NCBI RefSeq assembly: GCF_011395035.1
Contig: NZ_CP024768.1
Location: 924,854 to 988,853 of the forward strand
Length of the DNA stretch: 64,000 nucleotides
Source: Pantoea cypripedii
GTDB taxonomy: Bacteria > Pseudomonadota > Gammaproteobacteria > Enterobacterales > Enterobacteriaceae
Direction: 5' to 3'
In this document: piece by piece, positions 39,709-48,613 of the stretch
How the letters are laid out: the number at the start of each line of letters is the position of its first letter
Numbering within the stretch: position 1 is the stretch's first letter
The notes under the pieces: model-generated
What the model was told of the DNA's origin: nothing
What the model saw: only the letters and a program-made list of their open reading frames with translations
Databases searched by the model: none
Translations under genes and position numbers: made by a program

Positions 39709-39726
39709 AGAACGAACATCGCATCA

Positions 39727-39759
39727 TGAATTTTCTTCATGTCACCTGAATTTTCTTCG
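39727..39759 (+). promoter_or_regulatory. Two MetR-type sites upstream of the MetE-like gene
   Basis: TGAATTTTCTTCA (39727-39739) is a perfect match to the MetR recognition pattern TGAA-N5-TTCA; TGAATTTTCTTCG (39747-39759) repeats it 20 bp downstream with one mismatch. Tandem MetR sites two helical turns apart are typical of activated met promoters. They lie 125-157 bp before the ATG. Confidence 0.75.
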
Positions 39760-39793
39760 TTTGCCCATTTCCGCGCAGCATGTCACTCTCCTT

Positions 39794-39817
39794 AGCCATA
39801 TAGCCATCCAGATGGCT
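39794..39817. promoter_or_regulatory. Probable MetJ operator (three contiguous met boxes)
   Basis: AGCCATAT, AGCCATCC and AGATGGCT lie head to tail, each matching the met box AGACGTCT in 5, 5 and 6 of 8 positions. The last two form the palindrome TAGCCATCCAGATGGCTA (39801-39818). Located between the MetR sites and the start codon, as expected for repression by MetJ with S-adenosylmethionine. Confidence 0.6.
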
Positions 39818-39883
39818 AAAAATAACCGAGCGAAATTATTACCTGACGCAACCATGCGTTCACGGCTTTAGCCAGGAGTTCCC

Positions 39884-40990
39884 ATGCAACGAGTTACCGC
39901 CCCGTTCCGCGCCGATACCGTCGGCAGTTTTCTGCGTCCCGCTGCGATCAAGCAGGCGCGTGAGCAGTTTGCTCAGGGTGAGATTGATGCCACCCAGCTG
40001 CGTCAGGTAGAAGATGATGCCATCCGCCATGTCGTGGAGCAGCAGCGTGCTAATGGCCTGAAAGTGGTGACTGATGGTGAATTCCGCCGTGCATGGTGGC
40101 ACTTCGACTTCTTTGATAGCCTGCTGGGCGTGGAGCGTTACGAAGCCGAGCAGGGCATTCAGTTCAACGGCGTGCAGACCAAAGCGCGTGGCGTGAAAGT
40201 GACCGGTAAAGTGGCGTTTAACCCGCATCACCCGATGCTGGAACATTTCCGCTTCCTGCAAAGCATTGCCGGTGATGCGGTACCGAAAATGACCATCCCC
40301 AGCCCCAGCGTGCTGCACTTCCGTGGTGGCCGTAAAGTGATCGATGCGACCATCTACCCGGATCTGAAAGACTATTTCGCCGATCTGGCGCAGACCTACA
40401 AAGATGCCATCAAGGCGTTTTACGCCGCAGGCTGCCGTTACCTGCAACTGGATGACACCGTCTGGGCCTACCTGTGCTCGACCGATCAGCAACAGCAGAT
40501 CCGTGAACGTGGTGAAGATCCGCAGGAACTGGCGCGCATCTATGCTCAGGTGCTGAATACGGCGCTGGAAGGTAAACCGGCGGATCTGACGGTGGGTCTG
40601 CATGTGTGTCGCGGCAATTTCCGTTCAACCTGGATCTCGGAAGGTGGCTATGAGCCGGTGGCGGAGATCCTGTTTGGCGGCGTGAATATCGATGCCTTCT
40701 TCCTTGAATATGACAACGAACGTTCAGGTGGCTTTGAGCCGCTGCGCTTCATCAAACCGGGCCATCAACAGGTGGTACTGGGCCTGATTACCACCAAAAC
40801 CGGTGAGCTTGAAGATCCGGCACAGGTGAAAGCACGTTTGCAGGAAGCGGCGCAATTCGTCAGCCTGGAGCAGATTTGTCTCAGTCCGCAATGTGGTTTT
40901 GCCTCCACCGAAGAGGGCAACAGCCTGAGCGAAGAACAGCAGTGGCAAAAAATTCGCCTCGTGGTCGATATCGCAAATCAGGTGTGGTGA
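39884..40990 (+). CDS. MetE C-terminal-like (YxjG-type) methyltransferase
   Basis: A 368-residue cobalamin-independent methionine synthase-like protein corresponding only to the catalytic barrel of MetE. The zinc site is His240-Val-Cys242 (LHVCRGN) and Cys337 (LSPQCGFAS), with Glu in the FFLEYD region; TDGEFRRAWWHFDF and LQLDDTVWA are typical. Single-domain relatives such as Bacillus YxjG/YxjH are annotated as methionine synthases; they usually use methyl donors other than the polyglutamate folate, or need a partner. The promoter carries MetR- and MetJ-like sites, which strongly argues for a role in methionine synthesis or in recovering homocysteine. CAGGAG lies 6 nt before the ATG. A terminator follows. 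Confidence 0.88.
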   Translation: MQRVTAPFRADTVGSFLRPAAIKQAREQFAQGEIDATQLRQVEDDAIRHVVEQQRANGLKVVTDGEFRRAWWHFDFFDSLLGVERYEAEQGIQFNGVQTKARGVKVTGKVAFNPHHPMLEHFRFLQSIAGDAVPKMTIPSPSVLHFRGGRKVIDATIYPDLKDYFADLAQTYKDAIKAFYAAGCRYLQLDDTVWAYLCSTDQQQQIRERGEDPQELARIYAQVLNTALEGKPADLTVGLHVCRGNFRSTWISEGGYEPVAEILFGGVNIDAFFLEYDNERSGGFEPLRFIKPGHQQVVLGLITTKTGELEDPAQVKARLQEAAQFVSLEQICLSPQCGFASTEEGNSLSEEQQWQKIRLVVDIANQVW

Positions 40991-41393
40991 TGCTGTAAAG
41001 TTGTGCAAACAGGCGCGTAAATCGCGCCTTTTGTGCATTTGAAAGGCGGGTTTTGCGTGAATATCTCCCGCGTTGTGGAAAGTTTCAGCAAATCATCTGA
41101 TGCGTTATCGACCTTATCTATATTGATTCACTGCTTTTTACCTGATTAGTGCTATATCCTTCTGGTTTTCCGATCCCGTATTGCCTTTCTCCGCTATAAA
41201 CGTTTTACTACGGCCCGTTGTCAATCTATCCCTCTGTGAACAGAAGAAAAGCAGTTTAAATCACCTGCGCTTTGAGTATACGGCGAGCATAACGCACTGG
41301 CATTGCCTGATAAGCCGTTGTTTTTGGCGCGGTCAGGGGACAACACGAACCCAACTTCCACCGCAACATCAGTTACAGGCAGTACAGAAGTTT
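40991..41393 (+). other. 403-bp spacer upstream of brnQ
   Basis: Holds the terminator at 41011 and then an apparently long brnQ leader. A short frame (GTG 41057, 30 codons, to TAG) is rich in Val, Ile and Leu codons and could be a leader peptide, but it has no clear ribosome site and no definite attenuator follows it. The long ORF that extends brnQ upstream to 41181 is not supported. Otherwise nothing is recognised. Confidence 0.5.
41011..41033 (+). terminator. Terminator after the MetE-like gene
   Basis: Stem AGGCGCG/CGCGCCT with a TAAAT loop, then TTTT; 20 bp after the stop of the methyltransferase gene. Confidence 0.75.
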
Positions 41394-42713
41394 ATGACAT
41401 ATCGTTTAACCCCGAAGGATATCCTCGCGCTGGGCTTCATGACGTTTGCCCTGTTTGTCGGCGCAGGAAACATCATTTTCCCGCCTATGGTTGGTATTCA
41501 GTCTGGCGAACACGTCTGGACTGCCGCTATTGGTTTTCTGATTACCGCAGTTGGCTTGCCGGTGATGACCGTCATCGCCCTGGCGCGCGTGGGCGGCGGT
41601 ATCGATGCCCTCAGCTCACCGATTGGTAAAGCCGCGGGTCTGCTGCTGGCGACCGTTTGCTATCTGGCTGTTGGCCCGCTGTTCGCGACGCCGCGTACCG
41701 CAACCGTGTCATTTGAAGTGGGGATTGCCCCGCTGACCGGTGATGGCGCGCTGCCGCTGTTTATCTACAGCCTGATCTATTTCTCGCTGGTCATCGTCAT
41801 CTCCCTCTATCCCGGCAAATTGCTGGATACCGTGGGCCACTTCCTTGCGCCACTGAAAATTGTTGCGCTGACGGTGCTGGGTATTGCGGCATTATTGTGG
41901 CCTGCCGGTGGACTTTCTCCGGCGACGGCGGATTACCAGCGTGCTGCCTTCTCCAGCGGTTTTGTTAACGGCTATCTGACCATGGATACGCTGGGCGCAC
42001 TGGTGTTTGGTATCGTTATCGTTAACGCAGCGCGTTCACGCGGTGTGGAAGATGCCCGCCTGCTGACCCGTTACACCATGCTGGCGGGGATCATTGCCGG
42101 TGTCGGTCTGACGCTGGTTTACCTCAGCCTGTTCAAACTGGGCTCAGACAGCGGCGCGATTGTGGATCAAAACGCCAACGGCGCGGCGATTCTGCATGCA
42201 TATGTCCAGCAGACCTTCGGCGGTATGGGCAGCTTCTTCCTGGCTGCGCTGATCTTCGTGGCCTGTATGGTGACGGCTGTCGGCCTGACCTGCGCCTGTG
42301 CAGAATTTTTTGCGCAATACCTGCCGTTATCGTATAAAGCCCTGGTCTTTATCCTCGGTCTGTTCTCTATGGTGGTGTCGAACCTCGGCCTGAGCCATCT
42401 GATTCAGATTTCGATTCCGGTGCTGACGGCGATTTATCCGCCGTGCATCGTACTGGTGGTGCTGAGCTTCACCCTGAGCTGGTGGAACAAAAGCAGCCGC
42501 ATTATCGCTCCGGCGATGCTGGTCAGCCTGCTGTTCGGGATTGTTGATGCCATCAAAACCACCAGTTTTAAAGACGCGCTGCCGTTATTCAGTCAGCACC
42601 TGCCGCTGGCCGATCAGGGACTTTCCTGGTTGCCGCCGTCGCTGGTGATGCTGCTGATTGCGGCGGTGGTGGATCGCGTAAAAGGACGCGAACAAGTCGC
42701 CGTTCACCAGTAA
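41394..42713 (+). CDS. brnQ: Branched-chain amino acid transporter BrnQ
   Basis: A 439-residue, 12-helix sodium- or proton-coupled importer of leucine, isoleucine and valine, matching E. coli BrnQ over its length (ALGFMTFALFVGAGNIIFPPMVG, GPLFATPRTATVSFEVGI, NGYLTMDTLGALVFGIVIVN, LTCACAEFFAQYLPLS). The start is ATG 41394 by homology; the Shine-Dalgarno is poor. It sits behind a long leader and is followed by a terminator and proY, as in E. coli. Confidence 0.96.
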   Translation: MTYRLTPKDILALGFMTFALFVGAGNIIFPPMVGIQSGEHVWTAAIGFLITAVGLPVMTVIALARVGGGIDALSSPIGKAAGLLLATVCYLAVGPLFATPRTATVSFEVGIAPLTGDGALPLFIYSLIYFSLVIVISLYPGKLLDTVGHFLAPLKIVALTVLGIAALLWPAGGLSPATADYQRAAFSSGFVNGYLTMDTLGALVFGIVIVNAARSRGVEDARLLTRYTMLAGIIAGVGLTLVYLSLFKLGSDSGAIVDQNANGAAILHAYVQQTFGGMGSFFLAALIFVACMVTAVGLTCACAEFFAQYLPLSYKALVFILGLFSMVVSNLGLSHLIQISIPVLTAIYPPCIVLVVLSFTLSWWNKSSRIIAPAMLVSLLFGIVDAIKTTSFKDALPLFSQHLPLADQGLSWLPPSLVMLLIAAVVDRVKGREQVAVHQ

Positions 42714-42735
42714 GCGACATTGCTGTTAATTTCGA

Positions 42736-42760
42736 CCACGGGCCTGCCCGTGGTTTTTTC
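42736..42760 (+). terminator. Terminator between brnQ and proY
   Basis: Stem CCACGGGC/GCCCGTGG with a 2-base loop and six T residues, ending 21 bp before the proY ATG. So close to the start that proY must depend on a promoter within brnQ with read-through, or on partial termination. Confidence 0.88.
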
Positions 42761-42780
42761 ATTTGCAAGGTACTGTTGTT

Positions 42781-44133
42781 ATGCAAGAAACCAATAAGCT
42801 CAAACGCGGACTGAGCACGCGCCATATCCGTTTTATGGCGCTGGGGTCAGCGATTGGCACCGGGCTGTTTTATGGCTCGGCGGACGCTATCCAGATGGCC
42901 GGTCCCAGCGTGTTGCTGGCGTACATCATTGGCGGCGCGGTGGCCTATGTCATCATGCGTGCGCTGGGTGAGATGTCGGTTAACAATCCGCAGGCCAGTT
43001 CATTTTCACGCTATGCGCAGGATTATCTTGGCCCGCTGGCCGGTTACATCACCGGCTGGACTTATTGCTTCGAGATTCTGATCGTGGCGATCGCCGACGT
43101 GACAGCTTTTGGTATCTACATGGGGGTCTGGTTCCCCGAGGTTCCGCACTGGATTTGGGTGCTGAGTGTGGTGCTGATTATCGGCGCGATCAATCTGATG
43201 AGCGTGAAGGTGTTTGGTGAGGTGGAGTTCTGGTTCTCCTTCTTCAAAGTCGCCACCATCATCGTGATGATTATCGCCGGTTTCGGCATGATTTTCTGGG
43301 GCATCGGCAATGGTGGTCAGCCAACCGGTATCCATAATCTGTGGACCAACGGCGGCTTCTTTGCCCATGGCGTAGTGGGCATGTTGCTGTCCTTGCAGAT
43401 GGTGATGTTTGCCTATGGCGGTATCGAAATCATCGGTATCACCGCCGGTGAAGCGAAGGATCCGGAGAAGTCGATTCCGCGTGCCATCAATTCGGTGCCG
43501 TGGCGTATTCTGGTGTTCTACGTGGGTACGTTGTTTGTGATTATGTCGATCTACCCGTGGAATCAGGTCGGTACGTCGGGCAGCCCTTTTGTGCTGACCT
43601 TCCAGCATCTCGGCATTGCCGCAGCGGCGTCAATCCTCAACTTCGTGGTGCTGACGGCCTCGCTGTCTGCGATCAACAGTGACGTATTTGGTGTCGGGCG
43701 TATGTTGCACGGTATGGCGCAGCAGGGCCATGCACCGAAGATGTTTATGAAGGTATCGGAGCGCGGCATTCCGTGGGTGACGGTGCTGGTGATGATGCTT
43801 GCCATGCTGGTGGCGGTGTATCTCAACTATCTGATGCCGGAAAAGGTATTTCTGGTGATCGCCTCACTGGCGACCTTTGCCACCGTTTGGGTGTGGATCA
43901 TGATTCTGCTGTCGCAGATTGCCTTCCGCCGCAAGATTGGCCCACAGGAAGCGGGTAAGCTGAAGTTTGCCTTACCCGGTGGCAGTGCCACGGCATGGTT
44001 TGGGGTGGTGTTCCTGGCCTTTATCATCGGCCTGATTGGTTACTTCCCGGACACGCGCGTGTCGCTGTATGTCGGTTTTGCCTGGATAGTGCTGCTGATG
44101 CTGGCGTGGCCATTGGCGAAGCGAAATAAATAA
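42781..44133 (+). CDS. proY: ProY-type amino acid permease (APC family)
   Basis: A 450-residue, 12-helix permease of the AAT group, closely matching E. coli ProY, a cryptic proline transporter. Markers: KLKRGLSTRHIRFMALGSAIGT, GSADAIQMAGPSVLLAYIIGG, EMSVNNPQASSFSRYAQDYLG and FAYGGIEIIGITAGEAKDPE. ATG 42781 matches the family start; a few codons upstream at 42763 fall in the terminator. CAAGG is the ribosome site. In E. coli malZ follows; here it is absent and a REP pair plus an acyltransferase gene take its place. Confidence 0.93.
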   Translation: MQETNKLKRGLSTRHIRFMALGSAIGTGLFYGSADAIQMAGPSVLLAYIIGGAVAYVIMRALGEMSVNNPQASSFSRYAQDYLGPLAGYITGWTYCFEILIVAIADVTAFGIYMGVWFPEVPHWIWVLSVVLIIGAINLMSVKVFGEVEFWFSFFKVATIIVMIIAGFGMIFWGIGNGGQPTGIHNLWTNGGFFAHGVVGMLLSLQMVMFAYGGIEIIGITAGEAKDPEKSIPRAINSVPWRILVFYVGTLFVIMSIYPWNQVGTSGSPFVLTFQHLGIAAAASILNFVVLTASLSAINSDVFGVGRMLHGMAQQGHAPKMFMKVSERGIPWVTVLVMMLAMLVAVYLNYLMPEKVFLVIASLATFATVWVWIMILLSQIAFRRKIGPQEAGKLKFALPGGSATAWFGVVFLAFIIGLIGYFPDTRVSLYVGFAWIVLLMLAWPLAKRNK

Positions 44134-44134
44134 T

Positions 44135-44165
44135 AAATTGGGCGGCCTGTGCCGCCCAATTTATT
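44135..44165. terminator. proY terminator
   Basis: Long stem AAATTGGGCGGC/GCCGCCCAATTT with a 4-base loop, directly after the proY stop. A- and T-runs on both sides make it usable from either strand. Confidence 0.8.
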
Positions 44166-44171
44166 GAGGGG

Positions 44172-44259
44172 GTAGCGGCGCGATTTATCGCGTTGTTTTT
44201 GTTTTGTCCAGTGACGGTTTCTCTCCGCCCCGGCATTGCGCGATAAATCGCGCCGCTAC
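44172..44259. repeat. REP-like palindromic pair, copy 7
   Basis: Two near-perfect units in inverted orientation with about 45 bp between, in the spacer of convergent proY and acyltransferase genes. Confidence 0.9.
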
Positions 44260-44275
44260 GTATTGTTGTGGTATC

Positions 44276-46228
44276 TCACCAGTTCTTACCTAACGCAATC
44301 TCGCCGCCATAGGGGCTGAGATGGTTGTTGTCGTAATACAAGGGCAGTCCGCCATTGGCAAACAGGCAACCATTGTCATTACAAAGATTCTCACGCAAAG
44401 ACAGTACCCGCACGCCACGCTGTGCATAGCTTTGCAGCAATGTATCCACCGCCGCTTCCGGGTACTGGAACAGTTTGGTGCGCGCTGTGTTCAATGGCGG
44501 GGTATCCCAGCGACCGAGCCAGTCACTCAGTTCGCGGCGAATCGGAATATTACGGTTGTTGCTGTAGCGCAGGGGATCGATATCCAGCGACGGGGCATCC
44601 TCAATGATGGTGACTTTCTTCCCGGCCTGTTGCAGGGCCGTCACCACCTTATCCATACCGAATTTTAACGCCTCCAGATTGCTTTTTTCCGGATGCGCCA
44701 GCTCACGGAAACCTGAACCGGGCAGAATGCTCATGCCGGATGCCCAGTAGGCACTGATCACCACTTCATCAATCTTGTCGCTCAGCACCATTTTCAGTAC
44801 CTCGCGATTAAAATCGACACACTGCTGGGCATGGGCGGGTTCCTGAACCACCACCCGCGTCACATCAATGAAAAACGGACAGGAGGCTTTCGTTAGCTGA
44901 AACAGCGGCTTGTGCTGGCGCAGCGCATAGCCTGCGACCGAGGTGCGTAGCGCGGCAGCATGGCTATCGCCGATTAAGGCAATACCTGGTTGATCGGTAT
45001 CCGGATGGCATTGCGCATTCAATGACGGGAAATTGGCACCGTAGTCCAGCAGGCACGGGTTGCGTTGCGCTGAAATTTTCCACGACTCACCGTTGACCAC
45101 CTGTTCGCTGACGCGATACTTCAGGCCGCCAGTTTGCCACAGTACCACCATCGCACCGGCGGCCAGCAGTGAGGAGGCGCAGTAAACCGGGATCACCAGG
45201 CGGGTGCCACGTTGCGGATGGCGGAAAGGTTGCTCGACAAAGCGCCAGGAGATCCAGGCAATCAGTAACGCCAGGGCGCTGATGGTCAGGCCCTGCCAAA
45301 CCGTTAACGGATGATCGCTGCAAATGCGTGCCAGGCTGAGCAACGGCCAGTGCCATAAATACCAGGAGTAGGAGACGGTGCCGATAAAGCGCATGACACG
45401 GTTTTCCAGCAGCAGCTGGTTCAGGCGACCGCGCGCGCCGATCATCAGGCAACCTGCCGCCACCGGAATCATGGCAAGCCAGCCGGGGAAGTCGCTGTTG
45501 TTGGCCAGCAGCATGGCGGAGGCCACAATCAGCAGCCAGCCGAGCAGATTAAACCAGCTGGCGGCGCGTCCCTGCATGGGCTGCGGTTGCCACAGCGCCA
45601 GCAGCACCCCGGCACCCAGCTCCCAGGCGCGGGTCGGCAGCAGGTAGAATGCGCGGGTGCTGTTAACCGGGGTCATCCACAGGCAGGCGATTAATGAGGT
45701 GATGCTGATCAGCAGAATAACCGCTGGCATGGAGCGTCTGAAGCGTGCGGTCAGCAGCAATATAAAGGGCAGTACCACGTAAAATTGTTCTTCAATGCCG
45801 AGTGACCAGGTCATCAGCAGCGGATTTAAATCGGAATCGGTACTGAAGTAGTCACCACTTTTCATCAGCAGCATATTGGGCACGGAAATAAACACCGCTA
45901 CGCTATATTTTGCTAACTGGCTGAATTCAAGGGGGGATAGCAAGAGGTAACCGAGTAACAGCAGTATCGCCATCATAAAAAACAATGCCGGAGCAATACG
46001 TCGGATACGTCGTAAGTAGAATTGATAAAAAGAGAAACGCGCTTCGGTTATTTCCCGGCTGATGATCCCACCGATTAAAAAGCCTGAAATAACAAAGAAA
46101 ATATCTACGCCAATAAAGCCACCGGGTAGAAAGGTCACACCTGAATGGAACAACACCACTGATAAAATTGCGACGGCGCGCAGGCCGTCAATATCTGCGC
46201 GATAACCGAAACTACCCGATTTGGTCAT
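44276..46228 (-). CDS. Acyltransferase-3/SGNH surface-sugar acyltransferase
   Basis: A 650-residue membrane protein with an N-terminal acyltransferase-3 domain (about 1-350, 10-11 helices) and a C-terminal periplasmic SGNH hydrolase-like domain (about 400-650). The start YRADIDGLRAVAILSVVLFH and GGFIGVDIFFVISGFLI contain the catalytic His and the Arg-Asp pair; the SGNH part has Ser in LIGDSHAAALRTS and the final Asp-His block in YYDNNHLSPYG. OafA/OatA-type proteins O-acetylate lipopolysaccharide O-antigen, exopolysaccharide or peptidoglycan. There is no polysaccharide cluster around it, so the acceptor is not indicated. Not part of this E. coli locus; an insertion together with the phytase pair. 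Confidence 0.9.
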   Translation of the reverse strand: MTKSGSFGYRADIDGLRAVAILSVVLFHSGVTFLPGGFIGVDIFFVISGFLIGGIISREITEARFSFYQFYLRRIRRIAPALFFMMAILLLLGYLLLSPLEFSQLAKYSVAVFISVPNMLLMKSGDYFSTDSDLNPLLMTWSLGIEEQFYVVLPFILLLTARFRRSMPAVILLISITSLIACLWMTPVNSTRAFYLLPTRAWELGAGVLLALWQPQPMQGRAASWFNLLGWLLIVASAMLLANNSDFPGWLAMIPVAAGCLMIGARGRLNQLLLENRVMRFIGTVSYSWYLWHWPLLSLARICSDHPLTVWQGLTISALALLIAWISWRFVEQPFRHPQRGTRLVIPVYCASSLLAAGAMVVLWQTGGLKYRVSEQVVNGESWKISAQRNPCLLDYGANFPSLNAQCHPDTDQPGIALIGDSHAAALRTSVAGYALRQHKPLFQLTKASCPFFIDVTRVVVQEPAHAQQCVDFNREVLKMVLSDKIDEVVISAYWASGMSILPGSGFRELAHPEKSNLEALKFGMDKVVTALQQAGKKVTIIEDAPSLDIDPLRYSNNRNIPIRRELSDWLGRWDTPPLNTARTKLFQYPEAAVDTLLQSYAQRGVRVLSLRENLCNDNGCLFANGGLPLYYDNNHLSPYGGEIALGKNW

Positions 46229-46494
46229 AATGTCACCCGTTGCTCTTTAATATCCTGACGCCCATGGCGAAAAAAATAAATCGGCGCATCCTGTCGCCGA
46301 AAAACAAGGGTAAAAAAATAATGAATCAAGGGATGATTGACGTTTAAAGGTTAACGCGAGGTAAACGGATTGCGTACCTCTGACGGAAAATATAGATAAT
46401 TCTCAGATGGCTCTGGCGAATTACTCACACAATCTTAATGATTGTGATTTATGGCTGATAAGCCGGGTCAATATAAATTAACCGCAGCGGCGCG

Positions 46495-47763
46495 TTATTG
46501 TGGGTAATTGACGGGGATTATCGCCTGCTTATCCAGCGCCTGGCTGAAGGTATTCAACGTCGATTGATAAGGACACAAGGTACCGACATCGGTAATCCGA
46601 CAGTTTTTCTCATGCCACTCCTCGCGTAACAACGGATGGCGATCATCCACCGGGGTTAGATGCCGCAGATCATCCAGACTTTGCGCCTGGAAGTAGATAC
46701 GCAAAAAACGCTGGCCGGTTTGTGTGTCGCGCCAGCGTTCGAACACCAGGCTACTGCCGGGTGGGACATTGCCACGGGAGTAGCCCGGCAGTTGCCAGCT
46801 GAAGTTCATCAGGGTGCGCACGCGGGCGATATTCGTATCATGCGCCACCAGCAGCAGCCAGCGGGTAGCCGGTGAGGCGTGCTGTGCCGGGCTGACACCC
46901 TGTTCCAGCCCTTTGATAATGGCATCCAGCAAAATCGAGCCACGACGTTGCGCCAGATAAGGGACATCGTTGCTGAGATCATAGCTGGCGGTCAAAATTG
47001 GTAACAGCGCAGTGATCTGTTGGGAGGTGGTGATATTGCCCCATGCCAGCTGGCTGAGCGGCAGGTTTTCACTCCAGCCCAGTCGCAGGGTTTCCACCAT
47101 GCTGGCCAGCACGCTCAGGCCTTGTACGTAAGTGTGCCCTTTTTTGGTTTGTTTGAGCTGCCACGGGCGATCAAATGAGGCGCAGTCGTTTCCGGGGGCG
47201 CAAACCGCCTGTTTAAGTTGCTGCACGGCGGGCTGAAGCTGTTGTTGCAACGCAGCCAGATCACCGGCTTTGGCCACCATAGCAGCATGTTCCCTCGAGG
47301 GATCGAGGTCTGCAAAGGGCAAATTTTCCGCCTGGAACAGCGGGTCGCTATCGCCATCAACATGATGAATCGCGACCCCACAGCCAGGAAATGCACCATC
47401 AACCAGCGCCTGTGCGGTGGCGCGAGTGCGTTGCATGGGGCTGGCACGCACGTAAATATCGTCGCCAGTTGGACAACCCAGGGGCAGCAAACCGAGCTGC
47501 CGATAATGCTCGCCTTCCCAGCGACCTTTGTTCACCACCGCAGCATAACCGTGGCCGGTCAGTTCACCGTCGGCAGTGACCCAGTTTGTCCAGGGGCGAC
47601 CGGTCGCTGCTTCGATCTCTTTGCGATTGCCGGGAGTGGGAGGGCGCACGCCGTGACGGCTGAGTTCCACCACTTTTTCCAGCTGATAATGATCGGCAGC
47701 CTGACTGCTACCGATCAACAGCCACAGCGCACAGACCAGCAGCAGAGATGATCGCATGGACAT
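46495..47763 (-). CDS. Histidine acid phosphatase, phytase AppA-like
   Basis: A 422-residue periplasmic phosphatase. After a signal peptide (about residues 1-22, cleaved near SQA-AD) come the catalytic RHGVRPP (Arg36, His37) and, near the C-terminus, the proton donor HDTN. In this family HDTN is the phytase (AppA) form, whereas glucose-1-phosphatase Agp has a different residue, so phytase is favoured; both act on sugar and inositol phosphates. Three or four cysteine pairs (CGVAIH, CAPGNDC, CRITDVGTLC) fit disulfides in the periplasm. Lies 12 bp after the inositol monophosphatase gene, on the same strand, so they are one operon. This implies phytate hydrolysis outside followed by the last phosphate's removal inside. 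Confidence 0.88.
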   Translation of the reverse strand: MSMRSSLLLVCALWLLIGSSQAADHYQLEKVVELSRHGVRPPTPGNRKEIEAATGRPWTNWVTADGELTGHGYAAVVNKGRWEGEHYRQLGLLPLGCPTGDDIYVRASPMQRTRATAQALVDGAFPGCGVAIHHVDGDSDPLFQAENLPFADLDPSREHAAMVAKAGDLAALQQQLQPAVQQLKQAVCAPGNDCASFDRPWQLKQTKKGHTYVQGLSVLASMVETLRLGWSENLPLSQLAWGNITTSQQITALLPILTASYDLSNDVPYLAQRRGSILLDAIIKGLEQGVSPAQHASPATRWLLLVAHDTNIARVRTLMNFSWQLPGYSRGNVPPGSSLVFERWRDTQTGQRFLRIYFQAQSLDDLRHLTPVDDRHPLLREEWHEKNCRITDVGTLCPYQSTLNTFSQALDKQAIIPVNYPQ

Positions 47764-47775
47764 CTGAGAATCCTT

Positions 47776-48588
47776 TTATAAGCGGGCAGAGGAGGCTGGC
47801 AGCATCGCTTTCAGCTGTGGATAGAGCGTCGCATTGGTGAGCAGCACCGGATTGCCGTTCTTCAGCCCGTCGTTCTGAAGATAATCATTGGTAACGCCGC
47901 CTGCTTCACGCATCAGGACGACGCCTGGCAAACCATCCCACGGGTGCATGTGGGCTTCGAAATAGCCGATCAGACGTCCGGCAGCGGCCCAGGCGCTCAT
48001 CAGCGCACCCGAGCCGGTACGGATAAACATGCCACCCTGTTGTAGCAGGGCGGTGATAAAGGTGGTGAGCGGCTCTGGCGGCTGGCTGTTGGAGCTGCTG
48101 ATGCCCAGCACGCCCTGATCCAGCTGTTGGGCGCTATGTGCCTGGATACGTTTGTCATTGACCCAGGCTCCTTTGCCGCGGCAGGCATGAAACAATTCGT
48201 GATGATTGGGATCGCACACTACGCCAATCACCGCTTCATCTTCACAGACGATGGCCAGCGACACGCACCAGTTATGCAGGCCATTAAGAAAGCAGCTGGT
48301 GCCATCAATCGGATCCACCACCCAGATAAAGCGTGCGCCTTCGGTCTCACCGCCGCTCTCTTCACCCAGCACCGCATCTTCGGGAAAACGTTCGGCAATC
48401 AGGGATTTAATCAGTTGTTCCACATTGCGATCGGCTTCACTGACCACATCCTGAAGATCCTTCTTATGTTCAATCACCAGTTGGTGGCGCTGCTGATACC
48501 AGGAAAGCGCGCGGCTGGCGGCAGCTTTGGCGACATCACAGGCGTAGTGATAACGCGCGTCAAGTTCAGTAAGTGATGCTGATGACAT
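47776..48588 (-). CDS. Inositol monophosphatase family protein
   Basis: A 270-residue cytoplasmic phosphatase of the IMPase/SuhB fold. Metal and substrate motifs are intact: EESGGE (Glu pair), WVVDPIDGTSCFLNG, and HPWDGLPGVVLMREAGG with the third-metal Asp. E. coli SuhB has the same fold, but this protein is divergent enough to be a separate member. It is the first gene of a two-gene operon with a phytase, 12 bp apart. Together they could convert phytate through myo-inositol phosphate to inositol. AAGAGGG lies about 5 nt before the ATG. Alternatives: histidinol-phosphatase or fructose-1,6-bisphosphatase of the same superfamily. Confidence 0.87.
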   Translation of the reverse strand: MSSASLTELDARYHYACDVAKAAASRALSWYQQRHQLVIEHKKDLQDVVSEADRNVEQLIKSLIAERFPEDAVLGEESGGETEGARFIWVVDPIDGTSCFLNGLHNWCVSLAIVCEDEAVIGVVCDPNHHELFHACRGKGAWVNDKRIQAHSAQQLDQGVLGISSSNSQPPEPLTTFITALLQQGGMFIRTGSGALMSAWAAAGRLIGYFEAHMHPWDGLPGVVLMREAGGVTNDYLQNDGLKNGNPVLLTNATLYPQLKAMLPASSARL

Positions 48589-48613
48589 CTTTCCCTCTTA
48601 ATGATTTATCCCC

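Noticed and set aside
41181..41393. 71-codon upstream extension of brnQ
   Set aside because: Homology starts at ATG 41394 and the extension has no resemblance to BrnQ.
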